Assembly (NCBI GenBank): GCA_035518095.1
Contig: DATIXX010000074.1
Span: forward strand, 27,249 to 91,248
DNA from: Burkholderiales bacterium
GTDB lineage: Bacteria > Pseudomonadota > Gammaproteobacteria > Burkholderiales > JAHFRG01
Direction: 5' to 3'
Length of the DNA stretch: 64,000 nucleotides
The notes under the pieces were generated by a model. It did not search any database and had not been told where the DNA came from. It worked only from the letters and a program-made list of their open reading frames with translations. Positions 38,432 through 48,931 of the stretch are shown one piece after another. Position 1 is the stretch's first letter. Each line of letters begins with the position of its first letter. A program made the translations under genes and the position numbers.

Positions 38432-38791
38432 TTGGAAACCTTGATTTGGATTGTGCATGTGCTGACTGCGCTCAGCATCATCGGTTTGGTGCTGCTGCAG
38501 CATGGCAAGGGAGCGGACGCCGGGGCGGCTTTTGGCAGCGGTGCTTCAGGCAGTCTTTTCGGCGCAAGCGGGTCCGCCAATTTCTTGAGCCGCACCACTG
38601 CCGTGCTGGCGGCAGTTTTTTTTCTCACCAGCCTCGGATTGACTTACTTTTCCAGCCACAAGGCTGAAAATCTCGGCGTGATGGGGACGAGCAAGGAGAT
38701 TCCCGCGCCTGCGGAAAAAACACCTGCGGCCCCGGCACCTGCAGCGCTGCCTGTCGAAGGTAATTCCAAAGCTAAGGAAATACCCAAATAA
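38432..38791 (+). CDS. secG: Preprotein translocase subunit SecG
   Basis: Small Sec translocon subunit with two membrane spans (about 2-22 and 52-72). Between them is the Gly/Ser/Ala-rich loop GADAGAAFGSGASGSLFGASG typical of SecG. The start is TTG with GGAG 8 bases upstream; 119 residues. The C-terminus is an Ala/Pro/Lys-rich tail. It lies 15 bases after tpiA. Confidence 0.95.
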   Translation: METLIWIVHVLTALSIIGLVLLQHGKGADAGAAFGSGASGSLFGASGSANFLSRTTAVLAAVFFLTSLGLTYFSSHKAENLGVMGTSKEIPAPAEKTPAAPAPAALPVEGNSKAKEIPK

Positions 38792-38868
38792 CCGTGAGTA
38801 GTGATGGGCAAGGAGTAAAATTCAAGACCATGTTAGAGAATTTCCGCCTTACCCCTCACTGCTTACGG
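38792..38868. repeat. Palindromic spacer repeat, copy 1 (secG-tRNA)
   Basis: The left arm 38792-38811 (CCGTGAGTAGTGATGGGCAA) and the reverse complement of the right arm 38849-38868 agree at 16 of 20 positions. The left arm runs on into GGAGTAAAATTCAAGACCATG, which aligns with the element at 48541. See the related copies at 48541 and 52421. Confidence 0.65.
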
Positions 38869-38882
38869 CCCGCGGAATTAGC

Positions 38883-38967
38883 GCCGATGTGGTGGAATTG
38901 GTAGACACGCCGTCTTGAGGGGGCGGTGGCGAGAGCCGTATGAGTTCGAGTCTCATCATCGGCACCA
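38883..38967 (+). tRNA. tRNA-Leu(GAG)
   Basis: An 85-base tRNA with acceptor stem GCCGATG (38883-38889) and CATCGGC (38957-38963), discriminator A and an encoded CCA end. The anticodon stem CCGTC/GGCGG encloses the loop TTGAGGG; the anticodon GAG is at 38917-38919 and reads CUC and CUU. A long variable arm and a TTCGAGT T-loop mark it as a class II leucine tRNA. It lies between secG and nuoA, a conserved location. Confidence 0.97.
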
Positions 38968-39072
38968 TGCATTTAGAATTGGCAGCGCGCTGAACTCGTA
39001 AGCGACGCTGGGTCTAAACTATTGGAAGGAAGTGACGCGCTGATATTGGCGCAAGGACAGGCTCAGCTATCT

Positions 39073-39447
39073 ATGCTACAAAATTATTTTCCGATTTTGC
39101 TATTCATCATTGTCGGTATCGCCATCGGCGTTGTCCCGGTCGTGATCAGTTGGGTGATTTCACAACCCTGGCTTCTCGGCACCTATCGTCCCGACAGCGA
39201 GAAACTTTCGCCCTACGAGTGCGGATTTGAAGCATTTGAAGACGCGCGGATGAAATTCGACGTGCGTTACTACCTTATTGCCATTCTATTCATTCTGTTT
39301 GACTTGGAAATCGCTTTTCTGTTTCCCTGGGCGGTAGCTCTCAAGGAAATCGGCATGCCCGGCTTTGTGGCGATGCTGGTATTCCTCGCGGTGCTGGTGG
39401 TGGGATTCGTTTATGAGTGGATGAAGGGGGCTCTCGAATGGGAATAG
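39073..39447 (+). CDS. nuoA: NADH-quinone oxidoreductase subunit A
   Basis: Membrane subunit of complex I with three spans. The ATG at 39073 ([19 protein letters not shown]) gives the usual 124 residues; an upstream in-frame extension to 39022 is not typical. The conserved loop is [26 protein letters not shown] (Cys and acidic residues at the quinone-channel side), followed by [13 protein letters not shown]. First gene of the nuo operon; it overlaps nuoB by 10 bases. Confidence 0.96.
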   Translation: MLQNYFPILLFIIVGIAIGVVPVVISWVISQPWLLGTYRPDSEKLSPYECGFEAFEDARMKFDVRYYLIAILFILFDLEIAFLFPWAVALKEIGMPGFVAMLVFLAVLVVGFVYEWMKGALEWE

Positions 39448-39914
39448 AAGGGGTGCTGGAACGAGGTTTTGTTACTACCACCGCGGACAAACTGATTAAC
39501 TGGACGCGCACCGGCTCACTGTGGCCGATGACCTTCGGGCTCGCCTGCTGCGCGGTTGAGATGATGCACGCCGGTGCTTCGCGCTATGATCTGGACCGCT
39601 TCGGTGTCGTGTTTCGTCCCAGTCCGCGCCAGTCGGACGTTATGATCGTCGCCGGCACGCTGTGCAACAAAATGGCGCCGGCTCTGCGCAAAGTGTATGA
39701 CCAGATGGCAGAGCCGCGCTGGGTGATATCGATGGGGTCGTGCGCCAACGGCGGCGGGTATTATCATTATTCCTATTCAGTGGTGCGTGGCTGCGATCGC
39801 ATCGTACCGGTCGATATCTATGTGCCGGGCTGCCCGCCTACAGCGGAGGCCTTGCTTTTCGGCATCATCCAATTGCAAAACAAAATTAAGCGCACCAATA
39901 CCATCGCGCGCTAA
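39438..39914 (+). CDS. nuoB: NADH-quinone oxidoreductase subunit B
   Basis: Carries the terminal N2 iron-sulfur cluster beside the quinone site. The ATG at 39438 ([19 protein letters not shown]) gives 158 residues. Cluster ligands are the adjacent Cys pair in LACCAVEMM plus the cysteines in [11 protein letters not shown] and [12 protein letters not shown] 21-base upstream in-frame ATG exists inside nuoA but is less likely. Confidence 0.97.
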   Translation: MGIEGVLERGFVTTTADKLINWTRTGSLWPMTFGLACCAVEMMHAGASRYDLDRFGVVFRPSPRQSDVMIVAGTLCNKMAPALRKVYDQMAEPRWVISMGSCANGGGYYHYSYSVVRGCDRIVPVDIYVPGCPPTAEALLFGIIQLQNKIKRTNTIAR

Positions 39915-39927
39915 GGTTTAGCCGAAA

Positions 39928-40536
39928 ATGCATCCACGCCTTGAGACCCTAACTGCGCAACTGAAAAACGCGCTCGGCGCACGCGTCGTCAATCTTTCCG
40001 AAGCGGTCGGTGAAATAACTGTTACCGTGAAAACCGCAGATTGGTTGCCGGTCGCGCAGACTCTGCGTGATGACCCGAATCTGTGCTTTGAGGAATTAAT
40101 TGACCTGTGCGGGGTCGATTATCGGGATTACGGTGACGGCGCGTGGAACGGGCCACGCTTTGCAGTGGTTTGCCACCTGCTCTCGCTGACTCACAACTGG
40201 CGGGTGCGTCTCAAAGCGTTTGCCGAAAACGATGATTTTCTAGTGTTCGACTCACTGATATCACTTTGGCCTTCAGTCAACTGGTTCGAGCGCGAAGCAT
40301 TCGATTTATTCGGGTTCGTTTTCACAGGGCATCCGGATCTGCGGCGCATCCTTACCGATTACGGTTTTGTGGGCCATCCATTCCGCAAAGACTTTCCGCT
40401 ATCCGGAAATGTCGAGATGCGTTATGACCCGGTGCAGCAGCGGGTGATCTACCAGCCGGTGTCGATTGAACCGCGCAACGAGGTGCCGCGCATCGTGCGC
40501 GAGGAGCAATACGGGCATTTGGGTGCCAAGCAATGA
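39928..40536 (+). CDS. nuoC: NADH-quinone oxidoreductase subunit C
   Basis: A 30-kDa-type peripheral-arm subunit, 202 residues, separate from nuoD (the two are fused in E. coli). It contains the family signature [29 protein letters not shown] (near 119-147) and [11 protein letters not shown]. It starts 13 bases after nuoB and is followed after 65 bases by nuoD. Confidence 0.96.
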   Translation: MHPRLETLTAQLKNALGARVVNLSEAVGEITVTVKTADWLPVAQTLRDDPNLCFEELIDLCGVDYRDYGDGAWNGPRFAVVCHLLSLTHNWRVRLKAFAENDDFLVFDSLISLWPSVNWFEREAFDLFGFVFTGHPDLRRILTDYGFVGHPFRKDFPLSGNVEMRYDPVQQRVIYQPVSIEPRNEVPRIVREEQYGHLGAKQ

Positions 40537-40601
40537 ATGGCTGGGCAAGAATTTCCGACCGCTTTCTAGACGTGCTTTGCGATTACCGCTTGTGAGCGTT
40601 C

Positions 40602-41855
40602 ATGGCTGAGATAATGAATTACACAATGAACTTTGGGCCGCAGCACCCGGCTGCGCACGGAGTATTGCGCCTGGTACTCGAGCTTGACGGTGAGGTGATA
40701 CAGCGCGCAGATCCGCATATCGGCCTTTTGCACCGTGCTACCGAGAAACTCGCTGAAAATAAAACCTATTTACAGTCGGTGCCGTACATGGACCGCCTTG
40801 ATTACGTTTCGATGATGTGCAATGAGCATGCATACGTGCTCGCGATCGAAAAATTGCTGGAACTGCAAGTTCCGGTGCGTGCGCAATACATACGCGTTAT
40901 GTTCGACGAAATCACGCGCATCCTCAATCATCTTTTATGGCTCGGCGCGCACGCGCTGGACGTGGGTGCGATGACCGTTTTCCTGTACGCTTTTCGCGAG
41001 CGCGAGGACCTTATGGACTGCTATGAGGCGGTTTCAGGCGCTCGCATGCACGCCGCTTATTATCGTCCGGGTGGAGTTTACCGCGACCTTCCCGGCGTAA
41101 TGCCGCAGTACCACGCATCGAAAATTCACAGTGACGCAGATGTCGCCAAGCTAAACGAGAACCGTCAGGGTTCACTGCTTGATTTCATCGAGGATTTTAC
41201 CCGGCGATTTCCCGGTTATGTGGACGACTATGAAACACTGCTTACCGACAATCGTATATGGAAGCAGCGCACAGTGGGTATCGGCGTGATTTCCGCCGAG
41301 CGCGCCAAGGCATTGGGATTCACCGGCCCGATGCTGCGAGGCTCGGGAGTGGAATGGGACCTGCGCAGGAAGCAGCCGTATGAGGTCTACGATAAGATGG
41401 AATTCCAGATCCCGGTAGGCGTCAACGGCGACTGCTACGACCGGTACCTCGTGCGCATCGAGGAAATGCGTCAATCCAACCGCATCGTCAAGCAGTGCAT
41501 CGAGTGGCTGAGAAAAAATCCCGGGCCGGTGATCACCGACAATCACAAAGTGGCTCCGCCATCGCGCGTGGAAATGAAAGAGAACATGGAAGAGCTGATA
41601 CATCACTTCAAGCTATTCAGCGAAGGTTTTCATGTGCCCGAAGGCGAAGTCTATGCTGCGATCGAAGCGCCCAAGGGCGAGTTCGGCATTTACCTTGTTT
41701 CCGACGGCGCCAACAAGCCATACCGGCTGAAACTCCGCGCGCCGAGCTTTCCGCATCTCGCTGCGATGGACGAAATGTCGCGCGGTCACATGATTGCCGA
41801 TGTGGTAGCGATAATTGGCACGCAGGATATCGTGTTCGGGGAAATCGATCGGTGA
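40602..41855 (+). CDS. nuoD: NADH-quinone oxidoreductase subunit D
   Basis: A 49-kDa subunit, 417 residues, forming the quinone pocket with NuoB. The N-terminal loop [15 protein letters not shown] contains the quinone-binding His; [16 protein letters not shown] and YHRP-like segments follow ([12 protein letters not shown]). It ends with [12 protein letters not shown], the typical C-terminus. A 133-base spacer with no gene separates it from nuoE. Confidence 0.98.
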   Translation: MAEIMNYTMNFGPQHPAAHGVLRLVLELDGEVIQRADPHIGLLHRATEKLAENKTYLQSVPYMDRLDYVSMMCNEHAYVLAIEKLLELQVPVRAQYIRVMFDEITRILNHLLWLGAHALDVGAMTVFLYAFREREDLMDCYEAVSGARMHAAYYRPGGVYRDLPGVMPQYHASKIHSDADVAKLNENRQGSLLDFIEDFTRRFPGYVDDYETLLTDNRIWKQRTVGIGVISAERAKALGFTGPMLRGSGVEWDLRRKQPYEVYDKMEFQIPVGVNGDCYDRYLVRIEEMRQSNRIVKQCIEWLRKNPGPVITDNHKVAPPSRVEMKENMEELIHHFKLFSEGFHVPEGEVYAAIEAPKGEFGIYLVSDGANKPYRLKLRAPSFPHLAAMDEMSRGHMIADVVAIIGTQDIVFGEIDR

Positions 41856-41988
41856 AAGGCTTGTTGCTTGAAATGACTTTGTTGCTCGCGGTCTTAAATA
41901 TGCTCATTTGCCACTTTGCAAACTGCGCTGTTCTCGCCCGCTCGCGTCGCATTCGCGCTGCACTTTGGATGTCCTGCGGAGCGCGGTC

Positions 41989-42483
41989 GTGAATGCTCCG
42001 ATGATTCTGTCGCCCGAGGCGCTGGCGAAAATAGACAAGGCCATCACCAAATATCCGCCCGAACAGAAGCGATCGGCGGTGATGGCGGCGCTGACGGTTG
42101 CCCAGGATGAAAAAGGCTGGCTCTCCACTGAGACCATGGATTTCGTCGCGCAATACCTTGGCATACCGCCAATTGCAGTGTACGAAGTAGCGACGTTTTA
42201 TACCATGTATGACGTGCAGCCGGTGGGCAAGTACAAGATTTCGCTTTGCACCAATCTGCCGTGTGCGCTGTCCGGTGCTGATGGCGCGGCGGATTATCTG
42301 AAGAAAAAGCTCGCCATCGGGTTCAATGAAACCACGGGCGACGGGCAGTTTACGTTGAAACAAGGTGAGTGCTTTGGCGCTTGCGGTGATGCCCCGGTGT
42401 TGCTGGTCAATAACAAGCGCATGTGCAGCTTCATGACGCAAGAGAAGCTCGATCAACTGCTGGCGGAATTAAGGGATGAATAA
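41989..42483 (+). CDS. nuoE: NADH-quinone oxidoreductase subunit E
   Basis: A 24-kDa thioredoxin-fold subunit with the N1a [2Fe-2S] cluster. The GTG at 41989 (MNAPMILSPEALAKIDKAI) has CGGAG 7 bases upstream and gives 164 residues; ATG 42001 is an alternative. The ligands are in CTNLPCALSG and GECFGACGDAP. Frame upstream to 41908 is open but not homologous in character. Confidence 0.94.
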   Translation: MNAPMILSPEALAKIDKAITKYPPEQKRSAVMAALTVAQDEKGWLSTETMDFVAQYLGIPPIAVYEVATFYTMYDVQPVGKYKISLCTNLPCALSGADGAADYLKKKLAIGFNETTGDGQFTLKQGECFGACGDAPVLLVNNKRMCSFMTQEKLDQLLAELRDE

Positions 42484-42615
42484 GCAAATGACAGCGCGAT
42501 TCGCGCTCGTGGCGATTTGGGATGCAGCGCGAGGAGCCGCCAGCCGCCGTTCGGCGCTTTCACACAAGGGCGCGGCGATAACGCAATCCGATTTTATTCG
42601 CTTGGCCAATCCATC

Positions 42616-43911
42616 ATGACCTGTCTGCATAATCGCCATATCAACCCGATTCTTCTTGCTGGCCTGGACGGCAACAACTGGCGCATCGGAGATTACCTGC
42701 GGCGCGGTGGCTACGCTGCGCTCAAAAAAGTGCTGGCCGAGAATATCGCCCCCGAACAGATCATCAACGAAGTAAAAAAATCGGCGCTGCGCGGCCGTGG
42801 CGGCGCAGGGTTTCCAACAGGCTTGAAATGGAGCTTCATGCCGAAAAGCTTCAGCGGCGAAAAGTATCTGGTGTGCAATTCCGACGAGGGCGAGCCCGGC
42901 ACCTTCAAGGACCGAGACATCATGCGCTACAACCCGCATATTTTGATCGAGGGAATGGCAATCGCGGGGTACGCCATGGGAGCAAAGACCGGCTATAACT
43001 ATGTGCACGGCGAAGTCTGGGATTGCTATGAGCGCATGGAGGAAGCGCTGGAAGAGGCGCGCTCCGCAGGTTTCATCGGCGGCAATATCCTCGGCTCGGA
43101 GTTCAGCTTCCATCTATTCAACCATCACGGCTACGGGGCCTATATCGCCGGAGAAGAAACCGGGCTTCTCGATTCGCTGGAAGGCAAGAAGGCCATGCCC
43201 CGCTTCAAACCGCCGTTCCCAGCTAGCTACGGTCTATACGGGAGGCCGACCACGGTCAACAACACCGAAACACTGGCCTGTGTTCCTTGGATCATACTCA
43301 ATGGGGGAGACAAGTACCTAAGCCTCGGCAGGCCAAACAACGGCGGCACGAAAATTTTCTCCATGTGCGGGCACGTCAACCAGCCTGGCAACTACGAAGC
43401 GCCGCTGGGCACCCCGTTTGCGAAGCTTCTGGAACTCGCAGGCGGCATGCGGGGCGGAAGGAAGCTTAAAGCCTGTATTCCTGGAGGCGCCTCGATGCCG
43501 GTCCTGCCGGCGCACATCATGCTCGAGACCGACATGGATTACGATTCGCTTGTCAAAGCCGGTTCGATGCTGGGTTCAGCCGGGGTGATCATCATGGACG
43601 AGACGGTGTGCATGGCGAGAGCATTGCTCCGGCTCGCCTATTTTTATTTCGAGGAATCCTGCGGCCAATGCACGCCCTGCCGCGAAGGCACCGGCTGGCT
43701 ATACCGCGTGCTCAACCGCATCGAGCATGGACAGGGAAAGCAGGAGGATTTGGATCTGCTGCTGAGCGTGGCAGACAACATCGGAGGGCGCACCATTTGC
43801 GCTTTGGGTGACGCCGCCGCGTTGCCGGTGAAAAGCTTCATCACCCATTTCCGCGACGAGTTCGAATACCATATCGAACACAAAGAATGCCTGGTGCCGG
43901 CGTACGCATAG
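42616..43911 (+). CDS. nuoF: NADH-quinone oxidoreductase subunit F
   Basis: A 51-kDa NADH-binding flavoprotein, 431 residues from the ATG at 42616 ([19 protein letters not shown]). The FMN/NADH motif [13 protein letters not shown] is near residue 60, the second glycine-rich stretch [18 protein letters not shown] near 175, and the N3 [4Fe-4S] motif [13 protein letters not shown] near 350. The frame is open from 42517 but those residues are not conserved. The 132-base nuoE-nuoF spacer has a small AGCGCG/CGCGCT hairpin. Confidence 0.97.
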   Translation: MTCLHNRHINPILLAGLDGNNWRIGDYLRRGGYAALKKVLAENIAPEQIINEVKKSALRGRGGAGFPTGLKWSFMPKSFSGEKYLVCNSDEGEPGTFKDRDIMRYNPHILIEGMAIAGYAMGAKTGYNYVHGEVWDCYERMEEALEEARSAGFIGGNILGSEFSFHLFNHHGYGAYIAGEETGLLDSLEGKKAMPRFKPPFPASYGLYGRPTTVNNTETLACVPWIILNGGDKYLSLGRPNNGGTKIFSMCGHVNQPGNYEAPLGTPFAKLLELAGGMRGGRKLKACIPGGASMPVLPAHIMLETDMDYDSLVKAGSMLGSAGVIIMDETVCMARALLRLAYFYFEESCGQCTPCREGTGWLYRVLNRIEHGQGKQEDLDLLLSVADNIGGRTICALGDAAALPVKSFITHFRDEFEYHIEHKECLVPAYA

Positions 43912-43918
43912 CACGGTC

Positions 43919-46273
43919 ATGATAGAGCTAGAGATAGATGGCAAGCATATAGGCGTAAAGGAAGGCAGCACCATCATGGATGCCGCCAACCAGCTGGGCA
44001 TTTACATCCCGCATTTCTGTTACCACAAGAAGTTGTCGATTGCCGCCAACTGCCGCATGTGTCTGGTGCAGGTGGAAAAGGCACCCAAGCCGTTGCCGGC
44101 CTGTGCGACCCCGGCAGGACGCGACATGAAAGTGTGGACACACTCGGATTTTGCGGTACAGGCGCAGAAGAGCGTGATGGAATTCTTGTTGATCAATCAC
44201 CCGCTCGACTGCCCGATTTGCGATCAGGGAGGCGAATGCCCCTTGCAGGACCTCGCCGTGGGCTACGGCGGCAGTGCCTCGCGCTACGAGGAAGAAAAAC
44301 GCGTGGTACCCGACAAGAATCTCGGACCGCTGATCGCGACCGACATGACGCGCTGTATCTACTGTACGCGCTGCGTGCGCTTTGGGCAGGAAATTGCGGG
44401 AATCATGGAGCTCGGAATGGCGGGCCGTGGCGAGCACGCGGAAATCATGCCGTTTGTCGAAAGAACGGTTGACTCCGAGCTCTCAGGCAACATGATAGAC
44501 ATTTGTCCTGTCGGCGCGCTGACCTCCAAGCCTTTCCGTTACTCTGCCCGCACCTGGGAACTGTCCCGACGGAAATCGATCAGCCCACATGACAGCACGG
44601 GCTCCAACCTGATCGTGCACGTCAAGAACGACCGGGTGATGCGCGTGCTGCCATATGAAAACGAGGAGATTAACGAATGCTGGCTTTCGGACAAAGATCG
44701 TTTCTCCTATGAGGGACTGAATTCCGATCAGCGTCTGCCGCGGCCCATGCTCAAGCTAAACGGCCAGTGGCAGGAAGTGGAATGGCAAACTGCTCTGGAA
44801 TATATCGCGAATAAGATAAAACAAATAAAAAATTCACATGGCGCGCAAGCGATTGGTGCGCTCGCTACACCGCACAGTACGGTAGAAGAATTGTATCTGC
44901 TGCAGAAACTCATGCGCGGGATGGGAAGCGGCAACGTCGATTTCAGGTTGCGCCAATGCGATTTCAGCGCAGATGCGATGCTGCAGGGAGCGCCGTGGCT
45001 GGGAATGAAGATTGCGGAAATCGGCCAGCTTGACCGCGTTCTTGTCGTAGGCAGCACGCTGCGCAAGGATCATCCGTTGCTTGCGCACCGATTGCGCCAG
45101 GCTGCGAAGCGCGGCACGCAGGTCAATCTTATCAATGCTGCGGACGATAACCTGTTTATTAAGATTCAGAACAAGGCGATCGTTGCGCCAAGGGAATTTA
45201 CCAAGACACTCGCGGAAGTTCTAAGAGCAGCGACGGAAAACAAGAAGCGGGCTAGTGGATTCAGTGATCAGCTCGCGGCACTCAACCCATCGCAACGAGC
45301 GCTGCAGATCGCGGACAGCCTGGTCTCGGGGAAAAATATTGCGGTTTTGCTCGGCAACCTTGCTCAAAATCACCCACAGGCAGCCACCCTGCACGGGCTG
45401 GCGCAGGAGCTTGCTTCTGTTGTCGGCGGGCGCTTCGGCTTCCTAGTCGAAGCGGCAAATAGCGTCGGCGGTTATATCGCCGCCGCCGTTCCGTTCGGCA
45501 CGCCCGCGGGCAAGCATGCCAAGGCGATGCTGGAAAGCCCGCTTAAGGCCTATTTGCTCCTCAATACGGAGGTTGAGCTTGATTGCCACGATCCGAGTGA
45601 AGCGGTTGCGGCGATGCACGAGGCGGAACTGGTGGTCGCCATGAGCGCTTACCGCCACAAAGCCACGGAATATGCGCACGTGCTGTTGCCGATCGCGCCG
45701 TTTACCGAAACTGCGGGCACTTTTATCAGTACCGAGGGCAGGGTGCAAAGCTTCAACGGCACGGTGAAGCCGCTTGCCGAGACCCGGCCCGCGTGGAAAG
45801 TATTGCGCGTGCTCGGCAACCTGCTGGCGTTGGATGGATTCGAGCAGGAAAACATAGAACAGGTGCGCCAGGAAGTCCTTGGCAATGTGGATGCGGATTT
45901 GTCCAACAGGCTTGACAATAACTTGCGCAAGCCAAATGTCGCCGGCTTCGAAACACCCACCATGAACGGTTTGCAGCGCATTGGAGATGTGCCGATCTAC
46001 TCGTCTGACGCCATTGTGCGCCGCGCCGCGTCATTGCAGAAGACCAGTGATGGCAGGACGCCAGTAGCAGTCCTGCCCGGGGCGCTGTTCGAGCGCCTCA
46101 AGCTGCGCGAGGGCGACAAAGTAAAATTGGCCCAGGGACTGGGCTCGACAATACTTGTAGCGCACCGCGATGACTCGCTGCCAAACGACTGCGTGCGAGT
46201 AGCCAGCGGGCATCCGCTGACCGCGAATCTGGGCGCCATGTTCGGCGCAATCACCGTGGAGCGTGCAGCATGA
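43919..46273 (+). CDS. nuoG: NADH-quinone oxidoreductase subunit G
   Basis: The largest peripheral subunit, 784 residues. The N-terminal ferredoxin domain has [17 protein letters not shown] and a later CATPAG. Next come [14 protein letters not shown] and [10 protein letters not shown] for the N4/N5-type clusters. The rest is a molybdopterin-oxidoreductase-like domain without cofactor ([12 protein letters not shown] onward) and a small C-terminal beta domain. It starts 7 bases after nuoF and overlaps nuoH by 4 bases. Confidence 0.97.
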   Translation: MIELEIDGKHIGVKEGSTIMDAANQLGIYIPHFCYHKKLSIAANCRMCLVQVEKAPKPLPACATPAGRDMKVWTHSDFAVQAQKSVMEFLLINHPLDCPICDQGGECPLQDLAVGYGGSASRYEEEKRVVPDKNLGPLIATDMTRCIYCTRCVRFGQEIAGIMELGMAGRGEHAEIMPFVERTVDSELSGNMIDICPVGALTSKPFRYSARTWELSRRKSISPHDSTGSNLIVHVKNDRVMRVLPYENEEINECWLSDKDRFSYEGLNSDQRLPRPMLKLNGQWQEVEWQTALEYIANKIKQIKNSHGAQAIGALATPHSTVEELYLLQKLMRGMGSGNVDFRLRQCDFSADAMLQGAPWLGMKIAEIGQLDRVLVVGSTLRKDHPLLAHRLRQAAKRGTQVNLINAADDNLFIKIQNKAIVAPREFTKTLAEVLRAATENKKRASGFSDQLAALNPSQRALQIADSLVSGKNIAVLLGNLAQNHPQAATLHGLAQELASVVGGRFGFLVEAANSVGGYIAAAVPFGTPAGKHAKAMLESPLKAYLLLNTEVELDCHDPSEAVAAMHEAELVVAMSAYRHKATEYAHVLLPIAPFTETAGTFISTEGRVQSFNGTVKPLAETRPAWKVLRVLGNLLALDGFEQENIEQVRQEVLGNVDADLSNRLDNNLRKPNVAGFETPTMNGLQRIGDVPIYSSDAIVRRAASLQKTSDGRTPVAVLPGALFERLKLREGDKVKLAQGLGSTILVAHRDDSLPNDCVRVASGHPLTANLGAMFGAITVERAA

Positions 46274-47316
46274 ACTCGCTGCAAGAACTATTCGGGCCGG
46301 TGTGGTGGCCGTATGTCATCACTTTCTCCAAGACATTGGGACTTATCGTCGCGATCGTCGTGCCGCTTCTGTTGTCGGTCGCCTACCTTACGTTCGCCGA
46401 GCGCAAGGTGATCGGCTATATGCAGGTGCGCATCGGTCCCAACCGCGTCGGACCCAAGGGCTGGTTGCAACCGATTGCCGATGCGCTCAAGCTTCTGGTC
46501 AAGGAAATAATCATACCCAGCGGCGCCAACCGCTTTCTGTTCGTATTGGCACCGGTGATGTCCATCATGCCGGCAATGGCGGCGTGGGCCGTGGTGCCGT
46601 TTCAGCCCCAGCTCGTGCTCGCCAATGTGGATGCAGGGCTACTCTACATCATGGCTATAACGTCCATGGGCGTGTACGGTGTGATCATTGCCGGCTGGGC
46701 ATCCAATTCCAAATATGCTTTCATTGGCGCGATGCGCTCTGCGGCGCAAATCGTCTCATACGAAATCGCTATGGGATTTGCACTGGTGGGTGTGCTGATG
46801 GCTTCGCACAGCCTCAACTTGGTCGAAATCGTGAAGGCCCAGCAGGGGGCTGGGGGTTTTCTAAACTGGTTTTTCATCCCATTATTTCCGCTGTTCCTTG
46901 TGTATCTGATTTCAGGTGTGGCTGAAACCAACCGTGCACCGTTTGACGTGGTGGAAGGCGAGTCTGAAATTGTCGCCGGATTCCATGTCGAGTACTCAGG
47001 CATGGCGTTCGCGGTATTCTTTCTCGCTGAATACGCCAACATGATTCTGGTCTCCACCATGTGTGCCACCATGTTCCTCGGCGGCTGGCTACCGCCATTT
47101 AGTTTTGCGCCATTTACCTGGCTGCCGGGAATATTCTGGCTGGTGTTCAAAGCGGCTTTCGTCCTGTTTTGCTTTCTTTGGTTCCGCGCCACGTTTCCCC
47201 GCTACCGCTTCGACCAGATCATGCGCTTGGGCTGGAAGGTGTTTATCCCGGTTACTCTGGTGTGGATTTTCGTGATAGGCAGCCTGCAGCAGACACGTTT
47301 CTGGATATGGGGATGA
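46270..47316 (+). CDS. nuoH: NADH-quinone oxidoreductase subunit H
   Basis: Membrane subunit at the junction with the quinone site, 348 residues and about eight spans. Signatures are [24 protein letters not shown] and the acidic loop [21 protein letters not shown]. The start overlaps the nuoG stop in ATGA, implying translational coupling. Confidence 0.98.
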   Translation: MNSLQELFGPVWWPYVITFSKTLGLIVAIVVPLLLSVAYLTFAERKVIGYMQVRIGPNRVGPKGWLQPIADALKLLVKEIIIPSGANRFLFVLAPVMSIMPAMAAWAVVPFQPQLVLANVDAGLLYIMAITSMGVYGVIIAGWASNSKYAFIGAMRSAAQIVSYEIAMGFALVGVLMASHSLNLVEIVKAQQGAGGFLNWFFIPLFPLFLVYLISGVAETNRAPFDVVEGESEIVAGFHVEYSGMAFAVFFLAEYANMILVSTMCATMFLGGWLPPFSFAPFTWLPGIFWLVFKAAFVLFCFLWFRATFPRYRFDQIMRLGWKVFIPVTLVWIFVIGSLQQTRFWIWG

Positions 47317-47320
47317 AGAT

Positions 47321-47809
47321 ATGAAACGCATCGCCGAATTCTTCCGGACATTTCTGCTGGTGGAGCTGGCGAAAGGCATGTGGCTCACCGGCCGGCACCT
47401 GTTCGCCCGCAAGATCACGGTGCAGTTTCCCGAGGAGAAAACGCCGCAGAGTCCGCGCTTCAGAGGTCTACATGCGCTGCGCCGTTATCCCAACGGTGAG
47501 GAGCGCTGCATTGCGTGCAAACTATGCGAGGCCGTGTGCCCTGCGCTGGCGATCACCATCGAATCGGAGCAGCGGGCGGACGGCACGCGCCGCACCACGC
47601 GCTACGAAATTGATTTGACCAAATGCATTTTCTGCGGCCTATGCGAGGAGTCCTGCCCGGTGGATTCGATCGTAGAGACACGGATTCTCGAATATCACGG
47701 CGAAAAACGCGGCGATTTGCTTTACACGAAACAAATGCTGCTGGCGGTGGGCGACAAGTATGAAGACCAAATTGCAAAAGACCGCGCTGCAGACGCGGCA
47801 TATAGATAA
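47321..47809 (+). CDS. nuoI: NADH-quinone oxidoreductase subunit I
   Basis: Ferredoxin-like subunit with clusters N6a and N6b, 162 residues. The two 4Fe-4S motifs are [12 protein letters not shown] and [12 protein letters not shown]. The N-terminal amphipathic helix ([18 protein letters not shown]) docks on the membrane arm. It starts 4 bases after nuoH. Confidence 0.98.
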   Translation: MKRIAEFFRTFLLVELAKGMWLTGRHLFARKITVQFPEEKTPQSPRFRGLHALRRYPNGEERCIACKLCEAVCPALAITIESEQRADGTRRTTRYEIDLTKCIFCGLCEESCPVDSIVETRILEYHGEKRGDLLYTKQMLLAVGDKYEDQIAKDRAADAAYR

Positions 47810-47922
47810 GGGCAGTCTACCGCGCAAACGCTGAGAAAAACAAAAACGATATATGACAAAGGAAAAAAGCAGATGAATTACATTTTCCGTGCCTCTGTGT
47901 CTCTGCAGTAAAAAATTTAAAC

Positions 47923-48531
47923 ATGCAATTTCAAACATTCATGTTCTATTTTTTGTCGGCGATCCTTTTGCTTGCCGCCTTGTGTGTTGTTACCGTGCGC
48001 AACCCGGTGCATTCGGCGCTGTTTTTGGTACTGGCGTTTTTTACTTCGGCCGGATTATGGCTGCTGCTCGAAGCCGAATTTCTGGCCATCACCCTGGTGC
48101 TGGTCTATGTCGGTGCAGTGACGGTGTTGTTCCTGTTCGTCGTGATGATGTTGGACATCAATCTCGACCGGCTGCGCGAAGGCTTCTGGAAGGGATTGTA
48201 CATCGGCCTGCCACTGGCATTTTTACTCTTGGTTGAAATGGGCCTGGTGCTCGGGGGGAAATATTTCGGCCTCGGCGAGATGCCTTCCCCGCAGGCGCAT
48301 GCCTTGGGTTATAGCAACACCCGAGAACTCGGACGCCTGATTTACACCCAATATGTCTATCCGTTCGAAGTCGCAGGCGTCATTCTATTGGTGGCGATCG
48401 TAGCCGCTATAGCGCTTACTTTGCGCCGGCGCAAGGATACAAGGTATCAAAACCCGGGAAAGCAAGTAACGGTGCGGCGCCAGGACCGGTTACGCCTGGT
48501 TTCAATGCCTGTCGAGAAGCGTAACGAGTAA
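47923..48531 (+). CDS. nuoJ: NADH-quinone oxidoreductase subunit J
   Basis: Membrane-arm subunit of 202 residues with five predicted spans. The conserved segment is [18 protein letters not shown] (TM3). The C-terminal tail after about residue 170 is basic and variable. The 113-base nuoI-nuoJ spacer shows no gene. Confidence 0.95.
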   Translation: MQFQTFMFYFLSAILLLAALCVVTVRNPVHSALFLVLAFFTSAGLWLLLEAEFLAITLVLVYVGAVTVLFLFVVMMLDINLDRLREGFWKGLYIGLPLAFLLLVEMGLVLGGKYFGLGEMPSPQAHALGYSNTRELGRLIYTQYVYPFEVAGVILLVAIVAAIALTLRRRKDTRYQNPGKQVTVRRQDRLRLVSMPVEKRNE

Positions 48532-48540
48532 TGGGTTAGG

Positions 48541-48586
48541 AGTAAGGAGTAAAGGGCAAGATCGTCATGAGGTTTTACTCCTTACT
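48541..48586. repeat. Palindromic spacer repeat, copy 2 (nuoJ-nuoK)
   Basis: A perfect 13-base inverted repeat AGTAAGGAGTAAA (48541-48553) and TTTACTCCTTACT (48574-48586) with a 20-base interior. The sequence GGAGTAAAGGGCAAGATCGT aligns with the copy between secG and the tRNA. Confidence 0.8.
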
Positions 48587-48625
48587 TCTCACGCCTCGCG
48601 CTTCACGAAATTTAGGGAGAAATAC

Positions 48626-48931
48626 TTGGTTTCGCTTTCGCATTACCTGATACTCGGCGCAATTCTCTTTTCCATCAGCGTGGTCGGGATCTTTCTCAAC
48701 CGCAAGAACGTGATCATTTTGCTGATGGCTATCGAACTCATGCTGCTGGCGGTGAATATGAATTTCATCGCTTTTTCGCATTACCTCAACGACACCGCAG
48801 GGCAAATTTTTGTGTTCTTCATCCTCACTGTGGCAGCGGCGGAATCAGCGATCGGGCTGGCGATTTTGGTTGTCCTGTTCCGCAATCTGAAAACGATTAA
48901 TGTTGATGATCTGGACAGCCTGAAGGGCTAA
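48626..48931 (+). CDS. nuoK: NADH-quinone oxidoreductase subunit K
   Basis: A 101-residue MrpC-like membrane subunit with three spans. The proton-channel glutamates are in [18 protein letters not shown] and [15 protein letters not shown]. The start is TTG with AGGGAGA upstream. The stop overlaps the nuoL ATG by one base (TAATG). Confidence 0.97.
   Translation: MVSLSHYLILGAILFSISVVGIFLNRKNVIILLMAIELMLLAVNMNFIAFSHYLNDTAGQIFVFFILTVAAAESAIGLAILVVLFRNLKTINVDDLDSLKG

Noticed and set aside
42517..42615. N-terminal extension of NuoF
   Set aside because: In-frame but Arg/Ser/Gly-rich and not part of the conserved protein, which starts at 42616.
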